Assembly: GCA_046765875.1 (NCBI GenBank)
Contig: JBKPSJ010000109.1
Span: 1-35,308, forward strand
DNA length: 35,308 nucleotides
Direction: 5' to 3'
Source: DASRHY01 sp046765875
GTDB taxonomy: Bacteria > Actinomycetota > Actinomycetes > Propionibacteriales > Kribbellaceae
Within the stretch, counting starts at the first letter, position 1, and every line of letters starts with the position of its first letter. The notes beneath the pieces are model-generated. The model was not told the origin of the DNA. It did not search any database and saw only the letters and a list, made by a program, of their open reading frames with translations. The position numbers and the translations under genes are program-made. This document shows, in pieces, positions 22,573 through 30,483 of the stretch.

Positions 22573-23745
22573 GTGAGCGTCTCCGACGCGGACTGGGCCA
22601 CCCTCGCAGCCGCTGTCACTGGTGTCGTCTACCGGCCGGGCATGCGCGGCTATGACGCCGAGGGTTCGGGTCTGAACGGTACCGGCCCAGCAGCCGTCGT
22701 CCGCTGCCGGTCGGCGGCCGACGTCGCCGCCGCGATCGGCTTCGCCCGCCGGGCCGGACTGGAGGTGACGCTTGGCCGCGGTCGCGGCGTGGTGCTCGAC
22801 CTGTCCGGGCTGCGGAGCCTGGGCATCGTCGACGGGATGGCGTGGATCGGCGGCGGTACCCGGCTCGGTGAGGTGTACCAGGCGCTGGCCACCCATCGGT
22901 TCACGCTCCCGGCCGGCGGGGATCCAGCGGCCGGCATCGTGGGCGAGACGCTTGCCGGCGGCATCGGTCCTCTCGGCCGCCGGTACGGACTGACGTGCGA
23001 CCGTATCGTCGAGGCCGAGGTCGTGCTGGCCGACGGCACCATCGTTGTTTGCGACGCGTCTCGTGAGCCCGACCTGTTCTGGACGTTGCGCGGCGGTGGT
23101 CCACGCATGCCGGGAGTCGTGACCGGGCTTCGGTTCGCGATCGTCCGGGAGTCGCAGGCCGTCTCGTCCTGGGTGCCCTACGCCCGTGCGGACGTCGCGG
23201 CGGTCATCGCGGCCTGGCAACAACGTGCACCGGATGCCGCGGATCACATCACGGCCGAGTTGATTGTCGGACGTGCGGCAGTCGTCAACGTGTACGGGGC
23301 GACAGGATTCGATCTTGGCGTGCCGCCCTCAGCCGAGGGTTCGTTGCCTGCGGCACGGACCACCGTCACGACGCAGTTCTTCGACCAGCCGTTGTCGTCG
23401 GCAACGATCGGATCGTTGCTGGATCACCTCGACAGCGAGCCGGACGCAATCCTCGAGTTCGTCCCGATGGGCGGCGCATACAACCGCGTACCGGCCGATG
23501 CGACGGCGTTCGTGCATCGCGGCGACCGGTTCCTGCTCAAGATCGGTGGCAGCGAGCGGTGGGCTTGGAAGGCGTGGGAGCTGGCCCGGCCGGACGGTAC
23601 CGGCCGGGCCTATCAGGGCTATCCGGATCCAGTGCTGGGCGAGGCGGCGTATCTCGGCGACAACCTGGAGCGCCTGCGGCTGGTACGGCGCCGCTACGAC
23701 CCGGACGGCGTGCTTACTCCGGTGCGTCGAGGAACGGCGGAATGA
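22573..23745 (+). CDS. FAD-linked oxidase of the BBE / 6-hydroxynicotine oxidase type, with an altered FAD loop
   Basis: 390 residues, shorter than the usual ~450. An N-terminal PCMH-type FAD domain (AVVRCRSAADVAAAIGFARRAGLEV, then VVLDLSGLRSLGIV, AGGDPAAGIVGETLAGGIGPLGRRYGL) is followed by a substrate domain and a C-terminal BBE segment (YLGDNLERLRLVRRRYDPDGVL). In related enzymes the loop after the first strand reads like RGGGHS and its His holds FAD covalently; here it is cut to TLGRGRG, with no His, so FAD may be non-covalent or the enzyme reduced in activity. GTG 22573 is preceded by GAAGG. The 3' end overlaps the convergent alpha/beta hydrolase by 32 bp. Confidence 0.85.
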   Translation: MSVSDADWATLAAAVTGVVYRPGMRGYDAEGSGLNGTGPAAVVRCRSAADVAAAIGFARRAGLEVTLGRGRGVVLDLSGLRSLGIVDGMAWIGGGTRLGEVYQALATHRFTLPAGGDPAAGIVGETLAGGIGPLGRRYGLTCDRIVEAEVVLADGTIVVCDASREPDLFWTLRGGGPRMPGVVTGLRFAIVRESQAVSSWVPYARADVAAVIAAWQQRAPDAADHITAELIVGRAAVVNVYGATGFDLGVPPSAEGSLPAARTTVTTQFFDQPLSSATIGSLLDHLDSEPDAILEFVPMGGAYNRVPADATAFVHRGDRFLLKIGGSERWAWKAWELARPDGTGRAYQGYPDPVLGEAAYLGDNLERLRLVRRRYDPDGVLTPVRRGTAE

Positions 23746-24499
23746 TCGTCAGCAGTAGATCGGCTCTGGTCGTCAGCAGCGAGTGTGGCGTCGCCGGGAT
23801 CACGGCGAGCTGCGACCTGGGCATCCCCATCTCGCCGACCACGCCGCCGCCGAGCAGCCGGAACAGCTCGACGGTGTGCTCGGGCGTGACGATGTCGGAG
23901 TCGCCGGCGATCAGCAGCACCGGCGCGGTCATCGCCCGGATGTCGTCCGGCGCGAACTGGGGGAAGCCGGCGGCGGCCATCGCCGAGTTCTTCGCGATCA
24001 GCACCGGCCAGTCGTCCGGGTTCGGCGCGACCTGCTTGTACTCGGCCTCCCACGGCGTACCTGCGAGCATCTCCGGGGTCGTCTGGGACACGCCCTCGGC
24101 CAGGCCGGGGTGCAGGCCGGCGTCGTTGTAGCTGATCGTCGCCAGCACCAGCTTGCGTACGAGTGCCGGCTTGTTGAGAGCGAGCCATAACGAGATGCCC
24201 GCGCCCATGCTGTACCCGAAGAAGTCGGCCTTCTCGATGCCCAGCTGGCCGAGCAGAGCCGCGGTGTCCTCGCCCATCTGCGGTACCGACAGCGGCCGGT
24301 CGATGTCGGCGGTGTGGCCGTGGGCCTGTTGCTCGATCGAGATCACCCGGCGGTTCTCGGCCAGCGCGGGCAGCAGGGCTCCGAACGAACTGCCCGTCGC
24401 CGACAACGCACCATGCATCAACACCAGCGGTATGCCGTCACTCGGGCCGTGCGTCTCGTAGTACATGCGCAGGCCGTTGACGTCTGCGTACTCTCCCAT
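23714..24499 (-). CDS. Alpha/beta-fold hydrolase
   Basis: 261 residues. The classic order is visible: LVLMHGALS (oxyanion HG), nucleophile elbow GYSMGAG (Ser97), acid in AGDSDIVTPEH, and His239 in PATPHS. A typical lid lies between ~125 and 190. ATG 24499 is preceded by GGAGGG at a good distance. It is cytoplasmic, substrate unknown; likely an esterase or C-C hydrolase. It overlaps the FAD oxidase end-on by 32 bp and lies 65 bp beyond the DUF1684 gene on the same strand, so these may form a transcript M23 - DUF1684 - hydrolase. Confidence 0.88.
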   Translation of the reverse strand: MGEYADVNGLRMYYETHGPSDGIPLVLMHGALSATGSSFGALLPALAENRRVISIEQQAHGHTADIDRPLSVPQMGEDTAALLGQLGIEKADFFGYSMGAGISLWLALNKPALVRKLVLATISYNDAGLHPGLAEGVSQTTPEMLAGTPWEAEYKQVAPNPDDWPVLIAKNSAMAAAGFPQFAPDDIRAMTAPVLLIAGDSDIVTPEHTVELFRLLGGGVVGEMGMPRSQLAVIPATPHSLLTTRADLLLTIIPPFLDAPE

Positions 24500-24564
24500 C
24501 GGTCACCCTCCGATCGTGTGGACGCGTGCCGCCACCCTATGAGGTGGTCGCCCACAGATCGCCT

Positions 24565-25173
24565 TCATGCCGGCAGCAGCTCGCCGACAGGTACGTCGGC
24601 GTCGAGGCGATTGCCGGGCGGTGCAAGTGGGCACGCCCAGGAGGGGTCGTACACGCACGACGGGTTGTACGCGAAGTTGAGGTCGAGGACCCACGCGTCG
24701 CCGTGCCGGCCGAGATCCGCGCCCTTGACGGTGTCGAGCAGGTAGCGCCCGGCGCCGTACGTCATGCTGCCGGCGGTCGCGTCGCGCATCGGGACGAAGA
24801 TCCCGTTCCCGTACGACGCCAGCCACCAGACGTCCAGCCTGCCCAGCCCGGGCAGCTCCACCCGCGCGGCCCGCTCGAACGGCACCACGCCGTCGCTGCC
24901 GGTCGTCGGCGCCCAGGATTCGGGCTCGGCCGGTGCCGGCTCGACGACGAACCGGTACCCGGGGTCGTACGGCGCATGCCGCAACGCCTGCCCGGACTTC
25001 CGCGGCGAGGCCGGATGAGTCTCGAACAGCCGGGTGCGCCCGGCGATCCAGACGGCGTGTGCGGTAGCGGGGTCAGGTTCGGCACGCACGGCGGCGTACA
25101 GGTCGTGGACCTCTCGCCGCCAAGACGTCACATGCTGGGACCAAACACGCAGGTCTCGCATGTGCTCAAGCAT
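24565..25173 (-). CDS. DUF1684 family protein
   Basis: 202 residues. The family hallmarks are in the C-terminal half: GAGRYLLDTVKGADLG and LDLNFAYNPSCVYDPSWACPLAPPGNRL, the conserved Asn/Tyr/Cys cluster of DUF1684. The N-terminal part (WSQHVTSWRREVHDLYAAV) is helical, as usual. Function is unknown for the family. ATG 25173 is taken as start because the extension to 25218 overlaps the upstream peptidase stop without a better ribosome site; ATG 25161 is also possible. It lies 14 bp behind the M23 gene and is probably co-transcribed. Confidence 0.83.
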   Translation of the reverse strand: MLEHMRDLRVWSQHVTSWRREVHDLYAAVRAEPDPATAHAVWIAGRTRLFETHPASPRKSGQALRHAPYDPGYRFVVEPAPAEPESWAPTTGSDGVVPFERAARVELPGLGRLDVWWLASYGNGIFVPMRDATAGSMTYGAGRYLLDTVKGADLGRHGDAWVLDLNFAYNPSCVYDPSWACPLAPPGNRLDADVPVGELLPA

Positions 25174-25187
25174 GCCTTCGCCGAGAA

Positions 25188-26060
25188 TTACGGGTTCAGG
25201 CCCTGCTCGTGCAGCCACGGCATCGGGTCGATCGCGACGCCGCCGCCGGGGTGTACCTCGAAATGCAGGTGCGGGCCGGTGGTGTTGCCGGTCACGCCGA
25301 CCGCGCCGACCGGGTCACCCGCGTCGACGTGGTCGCCGACCGAGACGGTGAACTCCGACATGTGGCAGTACCAGGTCACGGTGCCGTTGGCGTGCCGGAC
25401 CTCGACGCGGCGGCCGTATGCGCCGGCGAACTCGGCCGAGATGACCTCGCCGGCCATCACGGCGCCGATCCTTGTGCCGATCGGCGCGGCGAAGTCCAGG
25501 CCGGTGTGGTTGTTGGCCCACCGCCCGCCGCCCTGGCCGAACGTCGCGGTGATGTGGTAGCCCTGCACCATCATCTTGGCCCGCGGCTTGGCCGCCTCGA
25601 GCGCCTTCTTCCTGGCCGCGATCTGGGCCGCCCTCTTCGCCGCGGCGAGCTTCCGGGCCGCCGCGAGTGCGGCGGCCCGCCGGCGGGTCTGTGTCTGCAA
25701 TGTGGCGATCCGCGCGGCGCGGGCCTTGGCCTGCTTCGCGGCCGTCGCCTGCTGCAACTTCTTGTTCACCGGGTTGAGGCCGACCCGGATCGAGTCCCGG
25801 GACGCGAGTCGCTGCCGGTCGACGCGGGTGGCGGACAGCGAGTCCAGCCCGGCCTGGTCGAGACTCGCCGGCCCGCGCGTCGTAGTCGCGGACACCGCGC
25901 CGGGGGTGAAGCCGAGCGCTCCGGCGGTCGCGAGGGCGGCGGCGACGCCGGCCAGCCTGAGCGGACGGGATCCTCGACGAGCGGAACGGTGCCTGCCGGT
26001 CCGGCGCTTCTGCGCGGCGGGACCTTGGGTGGTCACAAGGGGCCTTTCGGTGGGGGGCAT
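25188..26060 (-). CDS. Secreted M23 (LytM-type) peptidoglycan endopeptidase
   Basis: 290 residues. The N-terminus is basic (RRTGRHRSARRGSR), followed by a membrane/signal segment (LRLAGVAAALATAGALG) ending near residue 57. An Ala/Arg/Lys-rich helix (~95-150) gives a coiled-coil-like spacer, then the M23 domain with zinc ligands in HTGLD and the catalytic HLHFEV. It should cut peptide bridges in the wall outside the membrane. ATG 26060 is fixed by GAGGG at 26067-26071 with a 6-base gap; that site lies in a perfect hairpin (26067-26091). An in-frame start at 26129 lies in the predicted promoter and is not used. Confidence 0.92.
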   Translation of the reverse strand: MPPTERPLVTTQGPAAQKRRTGRHRSARRGSRPLRLAGVAAALATAGALGFTPGAVSATTTRGPASLDQAGLDSLSATRVDRQRLASRDSIRVGLNPVNKKLQQATAAKQAKARAARIATLQTQTRRRAAALAAARKLAAAKRAAQIAARKKALEAAKPRAKMMVQGYHITATFGQGGGRWANNHTGLDFAAPIGTRIGAVMAGEVISAEFAGAYGRRVEVRHANGTVTWYCHMSEFTVSVGDHVDAGDPVGAVGVTGNTTGPHLHFEVHPGGGVAIDPMPWLHEQGLNP

Positions 26061-26066
26061 GACAAA

Positions 26067-26091
26067 CCCTCGGGGGCGCTCTCCCCGAGGG
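26067..26091 (-). promoter_or_regulatory. Leader hairpin covering the Shine-Dalgarno of the M23 gene
   Basis: Two perfect 9-base arms (on the minus strand CCCTCGGGG, then CCCCGAGGG) surround a 7-base loop. The second arm contains GAGGG, the ribosome site placed 6 bases before ATG 26060, so the folded leader would hide it. Confidence 0.6.
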
Positions 26092-26100
26092 GCCTGATCG

Positions 26101-26129
26101 ACCATAACGAGCGGGTCGGCAGCGCCCAA
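26101..26129 (-). promoter_or_regulatory. Promoter of the M23 endopeptidase gene
   Basis: On the minus strand TTGGGC (26129-26124) and TATGGT (26106-26101) are separated by exactly 17 bp. Transcription would begin near 26094, giving a ~34-base leader that contains just the hairpin at 26067-26091. Confidence 0.5.
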
Positions 26130-26274
26130 ATAAAAGGTGACAGGATTTCACCCCTATCCGGTGACGCTGGGTCAGACCCCTACAGCGCTGGGTCGAAGGT
26201 CCCGCGTGATCCGATCCGCAGGGTCGCAGCGTTAATGAGACAAGGGTCACACTGTTGGCGAGGGGCGGTGAAGT

Positions 26275-27816
26275 GTGGCAGGCGCGGATCTGGAGGCTTC
26301 GGCGGTCGTTTCGTACGGCGCGCTGGACTTCGCGCAGGCCATCGCCCAGTGGGAGCAGGCGTACGCCGCCTACCGCGCCGAGGGTGATCTGGTCGGTGCT
26401 GTACGGATCGCGCGAACCGTGGCGTGCATGCACGGCACGATCCGTGGTGATTTCGCGATCGCGAGTGGCTGGATAGCTCGTGCCAAGACCTTGCTGAGCG
26501 GTACGCCGGGCAGCGCCGAGTCCGGCTGGATCGCGTTGAACGAAGGCATGTTCACCGACGACCGCGCGACAAAGGAGACCTTGTTCCGCGAGGCTCTGGA
26601 CGTCGCCCGGCAGGTCGGCGACACCGATCTCGAACTGGCCACGCTCGCTTATCTCGGAGCGAGCCTGGTGCACTCCGACCGTACCGAGGAGGGCATGGTC
26701 CTGCTCGACGAGGCGCTGGCCGCGGTGGCCGGCGGCGAGATCGACGACTTCTTCGTACTCGAGGAGATCTTCTGTCAGTTGTTCTCGGCGTGCGAATGCG
26801 CGCATGACGTTACCCGTGCCGAACAGTGGATCCGGGTTGGCGAAGCGATCGCCGTCGAGCGGAACATTCCGGTTGTATCGGCGTACTGCCGGACGCACTA
26901 CGGCGGCATCCTGACCGCGGCCGGCCGCTGGCCTGAGGCGGACGCGGCGCTGACCGAGGCGGTGCGACTTTGGAGCCTTGGGCAACGAACGCTGCGTGCC
27001 GGCGCACTGGCGCGGCTGGCCGAACTGCGGGTCCGGCAGGGCAGGCTGGAGGAGGCTGCGGCACTGCTGGACGGCCTGCACGTCAACCCGGAGACTGCCC
27101 GGCCGTTGGCGACGCTGCATCTTGCGCGCGGTGATGTCCTGCTGGCACGGGACGTACTGGAGCGGACGCTGGATTCGGTTGACCTGGGCAACAGTTCTGC
27201 GGCACCGCTGCTCGCCCTGCTGGTCGACGTGCACCTCGCCGCCGGCGACGTCGCGGCTGCAGAGCTGGCGGTGAAGTCGTTGGAGACCTGCGCCTCGGGC
27301 CGGTCCAGCGCCTACCTGACCGCGGTGGTGGCGTTGGCCCGCGGGCGGCTGTGCGTTGCCGCCTGCGAGGGTGATCCGCGGACCTGGCTGTGGAAGGCAT
27401 TGGACGGGTTCGCACGGGCGCAGTTGCCGATGGAGGCGGCCCGCTCGCGGCTGGTGCTCGCGGAGGCGCTCGGCGCCGAGCGGCCGGAGGTCGCGCTGGC
27501 CGAGGCGCGGGCCGCGCTGGACGCGTTCGAGACGTTGCAGGCCGCCCGTCACGTCGACGCAGCGGCCGCGGTGCTGCGATCGCTCGGCGTCCGTACCTCG
27601 ACCGCGCGGCAGGCCGGCGGGCCGCTGACGAGCCGCGAGGCCGAGGTGCTCGGACTGCTCGGGCACGGACTGTCCAACCCGGAGATCGCGGATCGGCTGT
27701 TCATCAGCCGCAAGACCGTCGAACACCATGTCGGCAACATCCTCGCCAAACTCGGTCTGCGCAGCCGTGCGGAGGCCGCCGCGTACGCCGTGCGGGCCGG
27801 ACTGGATCCCGTATAG
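26275..27816 (+). CDS. LuxR-family regulator with TPR-like repeats
   Basis: 513 residues. The C-terminal 64 residues form the GerE HTH: PLTSREAEVLGLLGHGLSNPE, then ADRLFISRKTVEHHVGNI. Residues ~15-430 are a helical repeat array of TPR/MalT type (alternating AL and EA pairs such as EEGMVLLDEALAAVAGG and EADAALTEAVRLW). It lacks the N-terminal STAND/AAA NTPase of LAL regulators, so it is like the repeat-plus-HTH half of such a protein. A GAGGGG ribosome site precedes GTG 26275. It is divergent from the M23 gene, its possible target, with ~145 bp between their probable starts. Signal unknown. Confidence 0.86.
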   Translation: MAGADLEASAVVSYGALDFAQAIAQWEQAYAAYRAEGDLVGAVRIARTVACMHGTIRGDFAIASGWIARAKTLLSGTPGSAESGWIALNEGMFTDDRATKETLFREALDVARQVGDTDLELATLAYLGASLVHSDRTEEGMVLLDEALAAVAGGEIDDFFVLEEIFCQLFSACECAHDVTRAEQWIRVGEAIAVERNIPVVSAYCRTHYGGILTAAGRWPEADAALTEAVRLWSLGQRTLRAGALARLAELRVRQGRLEEAAALLDGLHVNPETARPLATLHLARGDVLLARDVLERTLDSVDLGNSSAAPLLALLVDVHLAAGDVAAAELAVKSLETCASGRSSAYLTAVVALARGRLCVAACEGDPRTWLWKALDGFARAQLPMEAARSRLVLAEALGAERPEVALAEARAALDAFETLQAARHVDAAAAVLRSLGVRTSTARQAGGPLTSREAEVLGLLGHGLSNPEIADRLFISRKTVEHHVGNILAKLGLRSRAEAAAYAVRAGLDPV

Positions 27817-27864
27817 GGGAGCTCACCGATCCGCGTCGCGCCGATCGCCGCGACCGTGGACGGC

Positions 27865-29049
27865 ATGGACAAGATCTATGACGCGATCGTCGTCGGAGCG
27901 CGCTGTGCCGGCGCGCCGACCGCGATGTTGCTCGCCCGCAAGGGTTACAAGGTGCTGCTCGTCGACAGAGCGTCCTTTCCCAGCGACACGCTGTCGACGC
28001 ACATGATCCACGCGCCGGGTGTTGCCGCGCTGAATCGGTGGAGTCTGCTCGACAAGGTTCGCGCCAGTGGCGTGCCACCGGTGCGGGAGTACTCGTTCGA
28101 CTTCGGACCGTTCACGATCAGCGGTTCACCGCGGCCGGTGGACGGGATCGCCACCGGGTACGCGCCGCGGCGTACCGTCCTGGACACCATCCTGGTCGAG
28201 GCCGCTGCTGCCGCCGGCGCGGAGGTGCGCACGCAGTTCAACGTCGACGAGGTGTTGTTCACCGACGGCGTCGTCACTGGCGTCCGCGGTCGCTCCCGTA
28301 CGCGGATGGTCGAGAAGGCCAGGGTGGTGATCGGCGCGGACGGACGGAACTCGTCGGTGGTTCGCGCGGTCGAGCCGTACCAGTACAACGAGCGACCGAA
28401 GCTGGAGCGGGCGTACTACACGTACTGGAGCAACCTGCCGGTCGACGGCTTCCGGACCTTCGTCCGGCTGAACCGCGGTTTCGCGACGGTCGAGACCAAC
28501 GACGGGTTGACGATGGTCGTCGTCGGTTGGCCGTACGCGGAGGCGCAGGCGTACCGGGCCGATGTCGAGGGCAACTATCTCGCCACGCTCGAGCTGGCGC
28601 CGGAGTTCGCCGAACGGGTACGTGCGGCCAAGCGCGAGGAGCAATTCCTCGGCGGATCGGTACCGGGGTACTTCCGCAGGCCGTTCGGCCCGGGCTGGGC
28701 GCTGGTCGGCGATGCGGCGTACAACAAGGACCCGATCACCGCGCAGGGCATCAGCGACGCCTTCCACGACGCCGAGCAGTGCGTGCACGCGCTGGACGCC
28801 TGGTTGTCCGGCGGATCGGAGTACGACGCAGTGATGTCGGCCTACCAGCAGAACCGCGACGCCCGGGTGGCCGGGATGTACGACTTCACGGCGCAACTCG
28901 CGACGCTGGAGCCGCCGACTCCGGAGCTGCAGCAGATGCTGGGTGCGGTCGCCAGGCGTCGGGACGCAATGAACGCGTTCGTCAGCATGATCGCAGGGAC
29001 TATGCCTCCGGAGGAGTTCTTCGCCGGAGTACTGCAGGCTGCTCGGTGA
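27865..29049 (+). CDS. FAD-dependent oxidoreductase, geranylgeranyl-reductase-like
   Basis: 394 residues. The N-terminal Rossmann motif is AIVVGARCAGAPTAMLLARKG, with GARCAG replacing the classic GxGxxG, a known variant of this group. The second FAD motif is GWALVGDAAYNKDPITAQGISDAF, and RVVIGADGRNSSV lies between. This is the pattern of the flavoprotein monooxygenase / geranylgeranyl reductase superfamily. It is cytoplasmic or membrane-associated; substrate unknown. ATG 27865 is used; GTG 27856 is in frame. Its 3' end overlaps the convergent surE by 50 bp. Confidence 0.86.
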   Translation: MDKIYDAIVVGARCAGAPTAMLLARKGYKVLLVDRASFPSDTLSTHMIHAPGVAALNRWSLLDKVRASGVPPVREYSFDFGPFTISGSPRPVDGIATGYAPRRTVLDTILVEAAAAAGAEVRTQFNVDEVLFTDGVVTGVRGRSRTRMVEKARVVIGADGRNSSVVRAVEPYQYNERPKLERAYYTYWSNLPVDGFRTFVRLNRGFATVETNDGLTMVVVGWPYAEAQAYRADVEGNYLATLELAPEFAERVRAAKREEQFLGGSVPGYFRRPFGPGWALVGDAAYNKDPITAQGISDAFHDAEQCVHALDAWLSGGSEYDAVMSAYQQNRDARVAGMYDFTAQLATLEPPTPELQQMLGAVARRRDAMNAFVSMIAGTMPPEEFFAGVLQAAR

Positions 29050-29761
29050 CACCGCGGATCGCTGTCACGGTGGCATAGCCGTCGAGGAGCAGGGCCAGGT
29101 CGGAGTCGTCCTCGCTGTCCGGCCGGGCCTGCTCGACCGCTGTCCGGACGAAGTCCTCGCCCTGTTCGGCGATCGACACCTGCACCTGTCCGAACGGCGC
29201 CAATGTCGCCTCGCGCAACCCTTTCACCTTGTCGGCCGGGACGTCGGGAACGTTGAGGTTGAGCGCTACGCCGTCCGGCAGGTCTTGCAGATCCGGGAGC
29301 AGGTCCATCGCGTACGCGGCAGCCGTTCCCCAATGCCGGTCCGGCTGGTCGTCGAGGAACGGCGCGTCAAGTGAGACCGCCAGTGCCGGGCGCCCTTGTG
29401 CGACAGCGGTCAGCGCTGCCCCGACGGTGCCGGAGTGGATGATCGCCCGGCCGGAGTTCGCGCCGCGGTTGATCCCGGACAGGACCAGGTCCGGCCGGTC
29501 GCCGAAGGCGCCGAGCATGGCCAGCAGGACGATGTACCCGGGCGAGGCTCCGACGCCGTACGCAGTGATACCGTCGATCGCGGCCTTCTCCACGACCACC
29601 CTGCCGTCCGACGTGTAGGCGCTCATCGCCGCGCCGGTACCGCTGGCCTCCTCGGCCGGAGCCGCCACCACCACCTCGTACCCGAGATCACGCGTGGCCC
29701 GCGCAAGCACACTCAACCCCGGCGCTCGGACTCCATCGTCATTGGTCACCAAGACTCTCAC
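29000..29761 (-). CDS. surE: 5'/3'-nucleotidase SurE
   Basis: 253 residues, the normal length. The metal site is seen in TNDDG (Asp8, Asp9), EASGTGAAMS and SGINRGANSG (Asn). SurE removes phosphate from nucleoside monophosphates and short polyphosphates in the cytoplasm and is tied to stress survival in other bacteria. The start is GTG 29761. The last ~50 bp of the gene lie antisense to the end of the flavoprotein gene, so the C-terminal RGVTEQPAVLRRRTPPEA is encoded within that overlap and may be lineage-specific. Confidence 0.94.
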   Translation of the reverse strand: MRVLVTNDDGVRAPGLSVLARATRDLGYEVVVAAPAEEASGTGAAMSAYTSDGRVVVEKAAIDGITAYGVGASPGYIVLLAMLGAFGDRPDLVLSGINRGANSGRAIIHSGTVGAALTAVAQGRPALAVSLDAPFLDDQPDRHWGTAAAYAMDLLPDLQDLPDGVALNLNVPDVPADKVKGLREATLAPFGQVQVSIAEQGEDFVRTAVEQARPDSEDDSDLALLLDGYATVTAIRGVTEQPAVLRRRTPPEA

Positions 29762-29835
29762 GCCTTCAACCTAGCCAACCCGTTTCCGCGGGCCCGGCGC
29801 TTGGTCGGAGCCAGGCGGTGAGTGAGGATCTGAGG

Positions 29836-30342
29836 ATGAGTTACGAGCGACCCGATCCGCCGATGATCGCCGGCGAGCGCGAGATGCTGCGCGGCTTCCT
29901 CGACTTCCATCGCGGGACGATCGCGATGAAGTGCGACGGGCTTTCGGACGAGGACCTGCGCCGGCAGTCGATGCCTCCGTCAACGTTGTCGTTGCTCGGA
30001 CTGGTACGGCATATGGCCGAGGTCGAGCGGACCTGGTTCCGCAGGGTCATCAACGGCGAGGACCTGCCGCTGGTCTGGTCCGACGAGAACGACTACCAGG
30101 TCGCGTACGACGCTACCGGCGCGACCCGGGCGGAGGCGTTCGCCGCGTGGGAGGCGGAGGTCGAGCACTCCCGCCGGATCGAGCGCGAGGCCGGGTCGCT
30201 CGACATCATCAGATACAACCCGCGCTGGGACGAGGACGTGTCGCTCCGGATGGTGATGATGCACATGATCCACGAGTACGCCCGGCACAGCGGCCATGCC
30301 GACCTCCTTCGCGAAGGCATCGACGGCACCACCGGAGTCTGA
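29836..30342 (+). CDS. DinB/DUF664 family protein
   Basis: 168 residues, a single four-helix DinB domain. Candidate metal ligands are His59 in LLGLVRHMAEVERTWF and the HEYARHSGHAD cluster (His146, 151, 154), the standard DUF664 pattern; relatives include mycothiol-dependent enzymes of actinobacteria. The start is ATG 29836 with GAGGA eight bases upstream; GTG 29818 is in frame and less likely. It stands alone between divergent surE and the paired unknown genes. Confidence 0.88.
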   Translation: MSYERPDPPMIAGEREMLRGFLDFHRGTIAMKCDGLSDEDLRRQSMPPSTLSLLGLVRHMAEVERTWFRRVINGEDLPLVWSDENDYQVAYDATGATRAEAFAAWEAEVEHSRRIEREAGSLDIIRYNPRWDEDVSLRMVMMHMIHEYARHSGHADLLREGIDGTTGV

Positions 30343-30403
30343 CCGCGCCGTCATAGGCGTCGTACGGCGGCGTCCTTTACATGCGGATTCGTTCCGGGGA
30401 CCG

Positions 30404-30427
30404 GTTGACCTGTCGGGTCGTGGGTAC
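30404..30427 (+). promoter_or_regulatory. Possible stress-sigma (SigB/SigF-type) promoter
   Basis: GTTG at 30404-30407 and GGGTAC at 30422-30427, with a 14-base spacer, resemble the GTTT-N14-16-GGGTAT promoters of actinobacterial general-stress sigma factors. It lies about 57 bp before ATG 30484 of the paired unknown operon. Confidence 0.33.
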
Positions 30428-30483
30428 CGGCGTGATGCGGGCGCGAGGCGCGTCCGTCAGCAGGGTTCTCAGTGGGAGGTCCG

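Noticed and set aside
26061..26260. c-di-AMP (ydaO-type) riboswitch before the M23 wall hydrolase
   Set aside because: The region contains a GGGGTGAAATCC-like stretch and such riboswitches do precede actinobacterial wall hydrolases, but the other conserved elements (the GCTAACC-type segment and the required paired helices) are absent, and the best promoter lies downstream of that stretch.
25315..27729. 804-codon open frame on the minus strand across the M23 and LuxR genes
   Set aside because: It is antisense to the LuxR gene and out of frame with M23; the composition (Arg, Gln, His, Pro) is that of a non-coding frame opposite a GC-rich gene.
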